A stretch of 64,000 nt of DNA, taken from Pseudoalteromonas sp. MEBiC 03607. Its GTDB lineage: Bacteria > Pseudomonadota > Gammaproteobacteria > Enterobacterales > Alteromonadaceae. Below are positions 39,268 to 47,531 of the stretch, piece after piece. Where the stretch lies: contig NZ_SRRY01000001.1 of assembly GCF_004792295.1 (NCBI RefSeq), forward strand, positions 1,498,501 to 1,562,500, read 5' to 3'. The notes beneath the pieces were generated by a model, which was not told the origin of the DNA, did no database searches, and saw only the letters and a program-made list of their open reading frames with translations. The translations under genes and the position numbers were made by a program. Position 1 is the first letter of the stretch. The number at the start of each line of letters is the position of its first letter.

Positions 39268-40332
39268 TTAACCCGTTACTTTTTCAAGCTCACCTGTGCG
39301 CCATGGTTCAATGATGATTTTGATATGGTCATTTGGTTTAAATAAGGTGTCAAACGCACCTTGTACGCCGTCTATGCCGACTTTACCAGTACGCATTTTT
39401 TGCCATGCGATCTTGCCTGACGCGATGTTCTCAAGTGATTGTGCAAACTCTTCTGGCTGGTAGTAATAAGAGAAAATAAGGTCTAACTCTTTCACTGTGG
39501 CATAGGCAAAGTTAACGTTTAGTGGCGCGGTATGTACACCTGTTACAACGATTTTTGCTTTTGCTGGCGCACGTAAAATGTAGTCGTTTAATAAGCGGCT
39601 TACACCAGCACATTCAAAAATAACCACTTTATTATTGTCTGCAAGGGCTGCTGCTTTGGCTGCTTCATCATCTAGGGTCGGGTTAACATATTCAGTCGCA
39701 CCAAACTCAAGAGCGACGTGTTTTTTGCTCTCTTGTGGGTCTGAGGCAATAATATGTTTAACACCTTGCAATCTAAGTGCTGCAATTGCGGCAAGGCCAA
39801 TTGGGCCACAACCAACCACGATTGCTATGTCGTCATTACTCATTTGTGCGCGGTTTACCGCATGCAAGCCAACAGCAAGGGGTTCTGTAATGGCTGCGGC
39901 TTCCGATGGGACTGCATCAGGAATAGGTAATAACAAAGCTTCATCAACGATAAAGTATTCAGAATAGGCACCATATAGCCCTGGGGTTACACCTACGCCA
40001 GCACCGCCGGCAGAGAGTAAGATTGGCACTGAGGTTACACGGGTGCCTTTAGCAAGTTCGCCTTTGGTATTTGGGCCGTAGCTGACGATTTCTGCCGCAT
40101 ACTCGTGACCTAGTAATACTTCTTGGTCATCACCTGCATCGTTTGCCATGATGCCCAAGTTTTTATAGATATCAAATACATCACTGGTATGGCGGGTGAT
40201 ATGAATATCTGAACCGCAAATACCGCAAGCAAGGCTTTTTACGAGTACTTGGCCTGGTCCTGGTGTTGGAATATCAATTTGTTTTACATGCAGTTTACCA
40301 TTTTGCATGGCTACAGAGTTCATTTGAGTCAT
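39268..40332 (-). CDS. Zinc-type alcohol dehydrogenase family oxidoreductase
   Basis: Medium-chain dehydrogenase (355 residues). The GroES-like half has the catalytic-zinc cysteine in ACGICGSDIH and LLGHEYAAEIVSYGP; the Rossmann half has VVGCGPIGLAAIAALRLQG. The four-cysteine structural-zinc loop usual near residue 95-110 is missing; SVPILLSAGGAGVGV stands in its place. I start at ATG 40332, with GAGG about 8 nt upstream. The frame is open to 40350. Substrate unknown; the similarity to threonine or polyol dehydrogenases is only general. Confidence 0.85.
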   Translation of the reverse strand: MTQMNSVAMQNGKLHVKQIDIPTPGPGQVLVKSLACGICGSDIHITRHTSDVFDIYKNLGIMANDAGDDQEVLLGHEYAAEIVSYGPNTKGELAKGTRVTSVPILLSAGGAGVGVTPGLYGAYSEYFIVDEALLLPIPDAVPSEAAAITEPLAVGLHAVNRAQMSNDDIAIVVGCGPIGLAAIAALRLQGVKHIIASDPQESKKHVALEFGATEYVNPTLDDEAAKAAALADNNKVVIFECAGVSRLLNDYILRAPAKAKIVVTGVHTAPLNVNFAYATVKELDLIFSYYYQPEEFAQSLENIASGKIAWQKMRTGKVGIDGVQGAFDTLFKPNDHIKIIIEPWRTGELEKVTG

Positions 40333-40393
40333 TTGTGTGTCCTCGATCAATCACGAAGAAGTTTCTTCGTTTCGATCTCTAGACTAAAGTAAA

Positions 40394-40579
40394 GTGACTG
40401 GTGATATCTTGACTTTTTACGCCAAAAATACAACAAATTGCGACAATGCTGTTTATAAATTCTTCATTTATGATTTTTTAAAACAAAAAGATCATGAGTA
40501 TTTATTGGTTTCTTGGTACGAATTTGAAACGAGTAAGCCTTTAATTGTCGATAGAATTGAAGTTAAAACCCTAAACTAA
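40394..40579 (+). CDS. Small doubtful ORF
   Basis: A 61-codon frame starting with GTG and ending within a hairpin, opposite in direction to both neighbours. The product (KFFIYDFLKQKDHEYLLVSWYEF) has no family I recognise, and no Shine-Dalgarno is visible. It may be chance, or a leftover of a larger gene. Confidence 0.2.
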   Translation: MTGDILTFYAKNTTNCDNAVYKFFIYDFLKQKDHEYLLVSWYEFETSKPLIVDRIEVKTLN

Positions 40580-40595
40580 CCATCAGGGTTTTAAC
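40562..40595. terminator. Hairpin downstream of nhaD
   Basis: GTTAAAACCCT and AGGGTTTTAAC form a perfect 11-bp stem 17 bp after the nhaD stop. On the - strand the T-rich arm precedes TTCAATTC, so it is a plausible but not ideal terminator. Confidence 0.5.
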
Positions 40596-40612
40596 TTTGA
40601 CATTTTTAAGGC

Positions 40613-42046
40613 TTAGCCGAAATAGGCAGTATTGAGGTATAAATGAGTAAATACACCAGCAAAGTAACCCAGTAAAATGACAGGCGACCATTTTAAGTGG
40701 CTATTAAATGTGTAAATACCTCTTGCTTGGCCCATTAGTGCAACACCCGCGGCTGAACCTATCGATAGTAAACTACCGCCAATCCCAGCTGTTAGGGTGA
40801 TCAATAGCCATTGACCATGAGACATCTCTGGCATCATTTGAAGAACAGCAAACATCACAGGAATGTTATCTACTACCGCTGACATCAAGCCTAATATAAT
40901 ATTTGCGCCAGTTGCTGACCAATTCGTATAAAGTAAATCAGAAAGCAGTGCTAAATAGCCTATAAACCCTAAACCACCGACGCAAATAACAATACCGTAG
41001 AAGAACAATAATGTATCCCACTCAGCACGTGATACCCGGCTAAATACATCAAAAGGAACAACGTTACCTAGGCGAGACAAGCGCTCTTTATCTCCTTCAC
41101 GCTCTGCCATCGCGCGTTTTCTGGCAAGCGAGCCGGGCAGGGTGACTCGTAAAAAGTAACCAAAAAATTGTAAGTAACCTAAACCCATCATCATGCCTAC
41201 AACAGGAGGTAAGCCAAAGGCTGTTTTTAGTACTACGGCGGTTAAAATTGTTAATAAAAACAGGCATAAGATTCGTAGCGCACCGCGTTTTAATTCAATA
41301 TCTTCGTCGACAGTATCAGGGTGTTTATTATTGATGAATAAAGACATTACCGCCGCTGGAATGATATAGCTCACAAGAGCAGGTAAAAACAATACAAAAA
41401 ACTCTGTAAATTCAACAACGTCAGCTTGCCAAACCATTAGCGTGGTAATGTCTCCAAACGGGCTGAATGCACCGCCGGCATTGGCTGCTATCACAATATT
41501 AATGCATGACATGGCGATAAAGCGGTTATCATTTGCGGCAACTTTCATTACGACTGCACACAATAGTAGCGCTGTTGTGAGGTTATCGGCGATGGGTGAA
41601 ATACAAAAAGCCAGTACGCCACTGATCCAAAATAATTGTTTATAACTAAAGCCTCTGGCGACCAGCCAACAACGTAGGCCATCAAACAGTCTGCGCTCTT
41701 CTAAGGCATTAATATAGGTCATGGCGACCAATAGAAATAGCATCAGTTCAGAGAACTCAAGCAATGCATGGCGAAATGCATCTGTGCTCAAGTCTGACAT
41801 ATTGTAAGCACTGTATTGCCAAGCAATTAATGTCCAAATGATACCAGCAGCAACAAGAACGGGTTTTGACTTACGTAGATGGATTTTTTCTTCAAGGATA
41901 ACCAGTACATAAGCGAAGATAAAAATGACAAGGCAGATAATACCAACAGGGTGGGTGAGTAGATCGATAGTACCGGTTGACGCAGCATGAGCTTGGCCAG
42001 CGAAACTTAGCAAGGACAGGATCAATCCTTGTAGTAGTTTTTTCAT
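40613..42046 (-). CDS. nhaD: NhaD-type sodium/proton antiporter
   Basis: Membrane antiporter of the NhaD family, typical of marine and alkaliphilic bacteria, exporting Na+ or Li+ for protons. A cleavable signal-like segment (LLQGLILSLLSFAGQAHA) is followed by about 12 helices. Conserved blocks: ISPIADNLTTALLLCAVVMKV and INIVIAANAGGAFSPFGDITTLMVW, and near the end SAVVDNIPVMFAVLQMMPEM with GGSLLSIGSAAGVALMG. I start at ATG 42046; an in-frame TTG lies four codons upstream. 477 residues. Confidence 0.94.
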   Translation of the reverse strand: MKKLLQGLILSLLSFAGQAHAASTGTIDLLTHPVGIICLVIFIFAYVLVILEEKIHLRKSKPVLVAAGIIWTLIAWQYSAYNMSDLSTDAFRHALLEFSELMLFLLVAMTYINALEERRLFDGLRCWLVARGFSYKQLFWISGVLAFCISPIADNLTTALLLCAVVMKVAANDNRFIAMSCINIVIAANAGGAFSPFGDITTLMVWQADVVEFTEFFVLFLPALVSYIIPAAVMSLFINNKHPDTVDEDIELKRGALRILCLFLLTILTAVVLKTAFGLPPVVGMMMGLGYLQFFGYFLRVTLPGSLARKRAMAEREGDKERLSRLGNVVPFDVFSRVSRAEWDTLLFFYGIVICVGGLGFIGYLALLSDLLYTNWSATGANIILGLMSAVVDNIPVMFAVLQMMPEMSHGQWLLITLTAGIGGSLLSIGSAAGVALMGQARGIYTFNSHLKWSPVILLGYFAGVFTHLYLNTAYFG

Positions 42047-42244
42047 TGTATGTTCCAATTAATTCATTTTAATTTCGTTACGGGTTGTGTGCATGTAGCT
42101 GCAGACATTTTAGATTCATTCTTTTGGTTATGTAACAAATTGGTAACTAAGAAGTTAGTATTTTGAATATAAATATGGATGATGGCGAGAGCAGACCAGT
42201 TGCTTAATCTATAAATTAATCAATAAGTTGTGGGGATTTTAATT

Positions 42245-42271
42245 TAAAAGGGCTGCATAGTGCAGCCCTAA
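42245..42271 (-). terminator. Terminator of the peroxiredoxin-glutaredoxin gene
   Basis: On the - strand GGGCTGCA-CTA-TGCAGCCC is followed by TTTT. It lies just after the stop of the fusion gene. Confidence 0.8.
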
Positions 42272-42279
42272 CTTGAAAA

Positions 42280-43008
42280 TTATGCAAAGTGTTTCTCTAA
42301 ATCGTCAGAACCACCTATATGCTCACCACCTATAAATACTTGTGGTACCGTTTCACGGCCTGAAATGGCTTTTAAACTCGTTAATGAAGCATGTTTACCT
42401 AAAATAATTTCTTCGTAAACATAACCTTTGCTGTCTAACAATGCCTTAGCTTTTGTGCAAAATGGGCAGTTAGGTTTAGTAATAATGCTCACTGGCTCAG
42501 GCTTTACTTGAGCTGGGTTAATATATTCAAGCATTGTATCAGCGTCAGATACCTCAAATGGGTCGCCTGGCTTTTGTGGCTCAATGAACATTTTTTCAAT
42601 AACGCCATCTTTCACTAGCATCGAGTAGCGCCAGCTACGCTTGCCAAATCCTAAGTCGTTTTTGTCGACTAGCATACCCATGCCATCAGTAAATTCGCCG
42701 TTGCCATCTGGTAATAGGGTGATGTTTTGCGCTTCTTGATTTTGTGCCCAAGCATTCATTACAAAGGTATCATTTACTGATATACACACAATGTCATCAA
42801 CACCATTTTGCTTAAACACACCTGAAAGTTCATTGTAACGTGGCAAGTGAGTTGATGAGCAAGTTGGTGTAAATGCGCCGGGTAATGCAAATAGCACAAC
42901 CGTTTTACCTTTAAAAATTTCATCAGTAGTTACTGACTTCCATTGCTCGTCTACACGGGTTGCGAATGTAACGTTTGGTACTTTTTGACCTTCAATATTG
43001 TTTAGCAT
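42280..43008 (-). CDS. Peroxiredoxin-glutaredoxin fusion protein
   Basis: A 242-residue hybrid peroxidase: an N-terminal Prx5-type peroxiredoxin (catalytic cysteine in LPGAFTPTCSSTHLP near residue 48) joined to a glutaredoxin (KPNCPFCTKAKALLDSKGY, with TVPQVFIGGEHIGG). Such hybrids reduce hydrogen peroxide and organic peroxides with glutathione. I start at ATG 43008 because AGAGGAATT precedes it; the frame is open to 43053. It is divergent from oxyR with an OxyR-type site between, so induction by peroxide is likely. Confidence 0.95.
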   Translation of the reverse strand: MLNNIEGQKVPNVTFATRVDEQWKSVTTDEIFKGKTVVLFALPGAFTPTCSSTHLPRYNELSGVFKQNGVDDIVCISVNDTFVMNAWAQNQEAQNITLLPDGNGEFTDGMGMLVDKNDLGFGKRSWRYSMLVKDGVIEKMFIEPQKPGDPFEVSDADTMLEYINPAQVKPEPVSIITKPNCPFCTKAKALLDSKGYVYEEIILGKHASLTSLKAISGRETVPQVFIGGEHIGGSDDLEKHFA

Positions 43009-43068
43009 TGTTTTAATTCCTCTTGATTTGTTGAGTGCTATTATGTCGCCCATAGCTTAATAGTTCCA

Positions 43069-43105
43069 ATCGTTTGTTTTTATCGTTATGATAGTTAAAA
43101 ACTAT
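43069..43105 (+). promoter_or_regulatory. OxyR binding site
   Basis: The right half (43091-43105), ATAGTTAAAAACTAT, matches the OxyR half-site consensus ATAG-N-T-N3-A-N-CTAT in full. Seven bases upstream a weaker half (ATCGTTTGTTTTTAT) gives the 37-bp two-half spacing known for OxyR. Confidence 0.7.
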
Positions 43106-43118
43106 TGATGAGTTTGCG

Positions 43119-44018
43119 ATGAATTTAAAAGATTTTGAATATGTAAAAGCGGTGGCGCAGTTTAAACACTTTCGTAAAGCCGCAGATGCTTGTTATGTCA
43201 GTCAGCCAACTCTCAGTGGACAAATTAAAAAGCTTGAACAAGAGCTTGGAGTGACAATATTTGATCGCTCTACTAAACAAGTCACTTTAACAGCGCAAGG
43301 AACGCGTTTACTTAGTCAAATTTCTCTTATCCTTGAACAAACCAAGGTGCTTAAAGAGTTGGCGGCAAGCTCTCACGATCCACTCAAGGGGAAGGTTAAT
43401 GTTGGTATTATTCCTACCATCGCGCCTTATTTATTGCCGACCTTGTTAACTTCAATGAAGCAGGCCTTCAACGAAACACAATTTTCATTCATTGAAATGC
43501 AAACCGCACAAATACTGACAGCACTCGATGCCGGCGATATTGATATTGCGATTGTCGCTGATGTGCCAGATTTAGCGAGCTATCATATTTCGTCTTTGTA
43601 TAAAGAAGATTTTTTAGTGGCAGTGTCTGAACAACACCCACTTGCAAGCCGAACAGAGGTGGTACTGCGTGAGTTAAACGAATGCGATATTTTAATGCTA
43701 AACGAGGGGCATTGCTTTAAAGAGCAAGCTGAACAGTTCTGTTTTTCGGCAGGAGTTGAAGTGTCTAATCAGTACAAAGGTAATAGCATCGAAACTTTAC
43801 TTGCGCTGGTGGCGATGAATGACGGCATTACCTTTGTACCAAAACTAGCATGTACAGCACGTGCAGGAATAAATTACCTTACGATGAAACCAAACCAGCA
43901 ACGTCATGTGGTTATTGCAACGCGTAAGCATTACCCACACATTGCTGGAGTAGAGTTGTTAGCGCAATGGCTAAGCCACCATGAAGGTTTAAAAGCTCAT
44001 TTGCTCTTTTCCAGCTAG
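43119..44018 (+). CDS. oxyR: Hydrogen peroxide sensor-regulator OxyR
   Basis: LysR-type activator of peroxide defence. Helix-turn-helix at about 18-37 (KAADACYVSQPTLSGQIKKLE). The sensing cysteines are in GHCFKEQAEQFC, nine residues apart, as Cys199 and Cys208 of the enteric protein. 299 residues. It is divergent from the peroxiredoxin gene and its own promoter region has an OxyR site, implying autoregulation. The 3' end overlaps flgT (opposite strand) by 30 bp. Confidence 0.95.
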   Translation: MNLKDFEYVKAVAQFKHFRKAADACYVSQPTLSGQIKKLEQELGVTIFDRSTKQVTLTAQGTRLLSQISLILEQTKVLKELAASSHDPLKGKVNVGIIPTIAPYLLPTLLTSMKQAFNETQFSFIEMQTAQILTALDAGDIDIAIVADVPDLASYHISSLYKEDFLVAVSEQHPLASRTEVVLRELNECDILMLNEGHCFKEQAEQFCFSAGVEVSNQYKGNSIETLLALVAMNDGITFVPKLACTARAGINYLTMKPNQQRHVVIATRKHYPHIAGVELLAQWLSHHEGLKAHLLFSS

Positions 44019-45191
44019 TTCAACAATATCGTTAATCTGAATATTTGGCAGTGGCTGTTGGTCAATGCTTATTGCAACCGCAGACTGCTGATAAAGCTGT
44101 GTAACTTTTAACTGGTTTAACGTGGTTATCTTATGGGGCAACTTGTTACCTTGCGCATCGGTTAAGTAATTATGATGTGCAATATTTAGTATTTGCCCTT
44201 GTTCAAGACCATGCGCTTTACCAAGATTAATGATTAGCCTATCGTTTTCAATATGTAGAATTTTACCTTGAGTAGGCAAGCAAGCCATAACTGCTTGCAA
44301 GTCATAGGTCAATGTTTGGTTTATGTCGGTAATGGCTTTGCCATAATCGGTTGCCCAAAATCGGTCGCTGTAAACATCGATAATTTCGGTTTTTTTGTAT
44401 GGCCAAATCCCTTCTGTTTGATAGCTTTTTTGCCAAAGTTTTTCGTATGTCGTGCCATCAAATAACACATAGTCAACTTTGTATGCGCGCTTAAAACTAT
44501 CGTCTTGCCAAAAAGCATAGTCGTTATTGATTTTATGATTGACCGATAAGTCACGAATACGACTTAACAATACATATTGCGAATTGCTGCGGCTGGTGAT
44601 CTCTTCAAGTAATGCATTACTGTAGTCATATTGCTGTGTAAAAAAATGATCGACCCTTAGTGGCAAATTATAATAAGCCGTGGGTTTAGCAGCCATTTGA
44701 GTGTTCTCTAAGCTGGTATACAGATGCTCACTAATCGCTTTGTTTACGTCAAAAATTTGGCCCATACGAGCTTGTTCACGATTAGCCAACTGGCTTTGTG
44801 TAACTGCAATAAATTTAGTGTATTGATTTGCTGGGCACTCTTCAGCTTGTGGAAAAATATCTAAACGCAGGGTAATGGCATAGGTGTCGTTATGGCGGTT
44901 TTCGCTGATCAATTCAATTTTTTGTATTTCACCATGGCTACTGATCTTTAGTTGATCTTGTGTCAAAACCCCGTCAACTAAGGTTTGTACAGAGGAAACT
45001 CGAGCGCCAGAGAATACTAAAGCTTGCGTTATCGCATCTTTTATCGCGGCTGACTTTGCTTGACTAGTATCACCATTTTTGACCGTAGCATGTCCTGTAG
45101 ACTCAAACCATTGAGCTAAACTATTGTTTGAAAAAACAATTGCACTGACTAAACCAAGCCATTTTATATTTGCCATAATTTTAACTTTCAT
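43989..45191 (-). CDS. flgT: Flagellar H-ring protein FlgT
   Basis: FlgT builds the H ring around the LP ring in Vibrio sodium-driven flagella and helps MotX/MotY assemble. The secreted 400-residue protein shows the N-terminal FlgT domain (WFESTGHATVKNGDTSQAKSAAIKDAITQALVFSG region), a middle domain with NSQYVLLSRIRDLS and RAYKVDYVLFDG, and a C-terminal part (ILHIENDRLIINLGKAHGLEQGQ). I start at ATG 45191, where AGGTG lies about 6 nt upstream. It diverges from flgP. Confidence 0.93.
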   Translation of the reverse strand: MKVKIMANIKWLGLVSAIVFSNNSLAQWFESTGHATVKNGDTSQAKSAAIKDAITQALVFSGARVSSVQTLVDGVLTQDQLKISSHGEIQKIELISENRHNDTYAITLRLDIFPQAEECPANQYTKFIAVTQSQLANREQARMGQIFDVNKAISEHLYTSLENTQMAAKPTAYYNLPLRVDHFFTQQYDYSNALLEEITSRSNSQYVLLSRIRDLSVNHKINNDYAFWQDDSFKRAYKVDYVLFDGTTYEKLWQKSYQTEGIWPYKKTEIIDVYSDRFWATDYGKAITDINQTLTYDLQAVMACLPTQGKILHIENDRLIINLGKAHGLEQGQILNIAHHNYLTDAQGNKLPHKITTLNQLKVTQLYQQSAVAISIDQQPLPNIQINDIVELAGKEQMSF

Positions 45192-45251
45192 GCTGACACC
45201 TAGCATTGATACTCATAGATTACAGGTAAATGAGCAAGGACTGTACCAGAT

Positions 45252-45269
45252 GTGGCATTAAACGTGCAT
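45252..45269 (+). promoter_or_regulatory. Sigma-54 promoter of flgP
   Basis: GTGGCATTAAACGTGCATA with GG and GC 12 bp apart. It predicts a transcript start near 45279 and a 26-nt leader to ATG 45305, which argues against upstream in-frame starts. Confidence 0.6.
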
Positions 45270-45304
45270 ATTTACGAGAAATGAGTTCTAAGCGGAAGCA
45301 AATT

Positions 45305-45763
45305 ATGCGAGCACTTTTATTAAGCGGGCTAGTTGCCTGCACAGCATTAACAGGCTGCAGCAGTATTTTCGACAAGCATGTCGAGTATCGCTATGTAGAG
45401 CCTGATAATTATCCAGTACTAAAAGCAATAGGTTACGCGCCAATTAGCGCTCAACCAAGTAGCAATGAGTCGCAACGCACCTTACTTGCAATTAAAGCGT
45501 CAAAGCTTGAAGCTTACCGTGAACTTGCTGAGCAAGTGTATGGGCAAAAAATTTCCGCAGGCACAACAGTGCAAAACAGTATTGCTCAAAACGATCAATT
45601 ACAAAGCCAAGTATTAGGTGTCATAAAAGGTGCGCAGGTTATAAAAACTTATGCAGTAGGCGATACCTACGCAACTGAATTACAACTTGATATGAAACGC
45701 GTACATGACCTTTATATTGGCGAAATAAAACCACGCGAAGTGAAAAAAGTAACCTATTACTAG
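45305..45763 (+). CDS. flgP: Flagellar outer-membrane lipoprotein FlgP
   Basis: LPP20-type lipoprotein needed for flagellar outer-membrane structures in Vibrio and Campylobacter. Signal MRALLLSGLVACTALTGC with lipobox LTGC. The body has ALLAIKASKLEAYRELAEQVYGQ-like sequence (LLAIKASKLEAYRELAEQVYG), typical of FlgP. ATG 45305 has GGAAG 7 nt upstream and fits the sigma-54 start; the frame is open to 45230. In Vibrio flgO precedes flgP; here it does not. Confidence 0.9.
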   Translation: MRALLLSGLVACTALTGCSSIFDKHVEYRYVEPDNYPVLKAIGYAPISAQPSSNESQRTLLAIKASKLEAYRELAEQVYGQKISAGTTVQNSIAQNDQLQSQVLGVIKGAQVIKTYAVGDTYATELQLDMKRVHDLYIGEIKPREVKKVTYY

Positions 45764-45801
45764 GTTACAACATCAGAAATGTATAATCTGCTCTAAAAAA
45801 T

Positions 45802-45838
45802 AAAGCGCGATAATTTGGCATTATCGCGCTTTATTTTT
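45802..45838. terminator. Terminator between flgP and flgN
   Basis: AAAGCGCGATAAT and ATTATCGCGCTTT form a perfect 13-bp stem around TTGGC, followed by ATTTTT. It can serve both convergent units. Confidence 0.9.
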
Positions 45839-45860
45839 GTATTCAATTTAATATCAGTTG

Positions 45861-46292
45861 CTAGGCTTTTAGGTTATGTACAATTGTTTTGTCGCCTTGA
45901 ACCACACTGCCGCCTTGATCGTAGGTCATCGATGAAGGCGAACCGATTAAGATATCTTTAAGTTGTTTAACACTTAGTTGAGCTTGATGCGCAGCATGAG
46001 CGTTAACATCGTTTTTCTTTTTACATTCAGCAAGTAGGCTGTTCACTTGCTTAATAAGAGCAGTAACGTCGTCATCTTTAGAATCATTATTGACTGATAG
46101 TTTCTGCACTTCTTTGTCGATAGTTTGAATTTGTTGCAGCAAAGAGATTTTCTGTTGGGCAATGCTTTTTAACCCTTCGCCACGTTTCGATGCGATTGCA
46201 TTGAGTTCATCATCTAAAAGCGCAGCAATAGACTCCAAGCAAGAAACTTGTTGTGTTAGTTTACTGGCAATTAAATGATTATGATTAGCCAT
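45861..46292 (-). CDS. flgN: Flagellar export chaperone FlgN
   Basis: Chaperone of the hook-associated proteins FlgK and FlgL. A 143-residue mostly helical protein (LTQQVSCLESIAALLDDELNAIASK at about 10-35, KISLLQQIQTIDKEVQKLS) with a flexible tail, as in the FlgN family; sequence conservation is low, and the place after flgM is strong support. I start at ATG 46292, which overlaps the flgM stop by 8 bp (ATGGCTAA). Confidence 0.88.
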   Translation of the reverse strand: MANHNHLIASKLTQQVSCLESIAALLDDELNAIASKRGEGLKSIAQQKISLLQQIQTIDKEVQKLSVNNDSKDDDVTALIKQVNSLLAECKKKNDVNAHAAHQAQLSVKQLKDILIGSPSSMTYDQGGSVVQGDKTIVHNLKA

Positions 46293-46605
46293 AGACATCA
46301 AACTCAAATGCGGCGATGTTCTTCGCTAGTTTTTCAGCATCAATTTGGTATTTACCTTCACTAATTGCTTTTTTTAGCTCGGCAACTTTGTTACTGTCAA
46401 AACCAGACGATTGCTCAGCTTTTTCTTGCAAAGATTTAAGCTGCTTAGCTTGAGGTGTTAAGCTTACAGAATCTGCACTTGCTTTTGGCGCAGCTGATTT
46501 AGCTTCAGCAGCGTTAGCATTATCTTTTTGTAAATCAAGCTTTTTTTGCTTGGTATTTGTCAACACAGAGGTTTGTTGTTGACCATTATTGACATTGCTT
46601 ACCAT
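46285..46605 (-). CDS. flgM: Anti-sigma-28 factor FlgM
   Basis: Binds and blocks FliA until the hook is complete, when it is exported. A 106-residue protein with an unstructured N-terminus rich in Gln, Asn, Lys and Ala and the conserved C-terminal sigma-binding part (DSVSLTPQAKQLKSLQEKA, then VAELKKAISEGKYQIDAEKLAKNIAAFEFD). ATG 46605 has AGGT upstream. A FliA promoter precedes it, making the usual feedback loop. Confidence 0.93.
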   Translation of the reverse strand: MVSNVNNGQQQTSVLTNTKQKKLDLQKDNANAAEAKSAAPKASADSVSLTPQAKQLKSLQEKAEQSSGFDSNKVAELKKAISEGKYQIDAEKLAKNIAAFEFDVYG

Positions 46606-46631
46606 AATATTTGACCTATACATTACCCAAC

Positions 46632-46658
46632 ATATGCCTTTATATCGGCAGGCACAGC
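46632..46658 (-). promoter_or_regulatory. FliA (sigma-28) promoter of flgMN
   Basis: On the - strand TAAA, 15 bp, GCCGATAT: all but the last base of the TAAA-N15-GCCGATAA consensus. Confidence 0.8.
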
Positions 46659-46684
46659 GGATACTTTAGCATAAATATAAAAAA

Positions 46685-47389
46685 TTAAATATTTACCTGA
46701 ACAGACTCGACACCATCCACACGTGCATTTAATACTTTACCTGATTTTTTGTTTTTTACACGCACTAATTCGTCTAACGTACCATCTTCAAGGGCAATGC
46801 CTGTCGTTTTAATTCTAAGGCCTCGTAGTGAAGCGTAAATAGTCACGTTGTCGCCTTTACAAACCATGCAAACCTGACTCATTACAATTGGTGTACCGTC
46901 ACGCAAATTGCGCTTAATTCGACTGCCAATAAGTATAGACTCATCTTGCACATATTGCGTTCTAACAAACTGTTTTGGTTTCATTTCAAGGCGTAAATGT
47001 TCAGCCCTGATCACTTCACCACGACTTAAATGAGTTGTCACAACAACCACAGGCTCAAGCTCAATGATGCGCACGTGTACGTATTGGGTCCAACTATTTA
47101 TATCTTCGCACTTAAGTTGTACAGTTACCTGCCGATTAAAAGGAGGTGTTGTTGGTACTTCTTTACTTAAAGGTGATTCGCACACTCTGTCGGGTATGCG
47201 GCTATCAAGCGGCAATGCACTCACTTGTGGTGTACTTTCTAGATCAGTAAGCTGCTCACTAACAAAATCGATAGCGATCTGTTGAAGCTGCTCGTTTTTA
47301 TATACTTCTGCATGCACTTGTGTAATGGACAACAAGCTAGCAAGGAAATAAAAAACACTGTATCTTCGGCTTTTTTTTAACAAACTCAT
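46685..47389 (-). CDS. flgA: P-ring assembly chaperone FlgA
   Basis: Periplasmic chaperone for FlgI. Signal peptide (SVFYFLASLLSITQVHAEV) and a SAF-type domain in the C-terminal half: HLSRGEVIRAEHLRLEMK, RDGTPIVMSQVCMVCKGDNVTIYA. I start at ATG 47389 (MSLLKKSRRY), which gives a normal signal peptide; the frame is open to 47479. It diverges from cheV, and no clear promoter was found in the shared gap. Confidence 0.92.
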   Translation of the reverse strand: MSLLKKSRRYSVFYFLASLLSITQVHAEVYKNEQLQQIAIDFVSEQLTDLESTPQVSALPLDSRIPDRVCESPLSKEVPTTPPFNRQVTVQLKCEDINSWTQYVHVRIIELEPVVVVTTHLSRGEVIRAEHLRLEMKPKQFVRTQYVQDESILIGSRIKRNLRDGTPIVMSQVCMVCKGDNVTIYASLRGLRIKTTGIALEDGTLDELVRVKNKKSGKVLNARVDGVESVQVNI

Positions 47390-47531
47390 ATTGTTTCGAC
47401 TATGCTTATGGTTGAAAACAAGGTATAAATATTTTGCGTCAAAAAACAGACGCTTTGTAACCTTATGTAGCTTTAACACAAAGAAAGCAATTATTGTTCC
47501 GGCTCTGATTGTTTATCTTTAGGAGATTGAA

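Noticed and set aside
47390-47531. FliA or sigma-54 promoter in the flgA/cheV gap
   Set aside because: No GG-N10-GC pair or TAAA-N15-GCCGATAA match on either strand.
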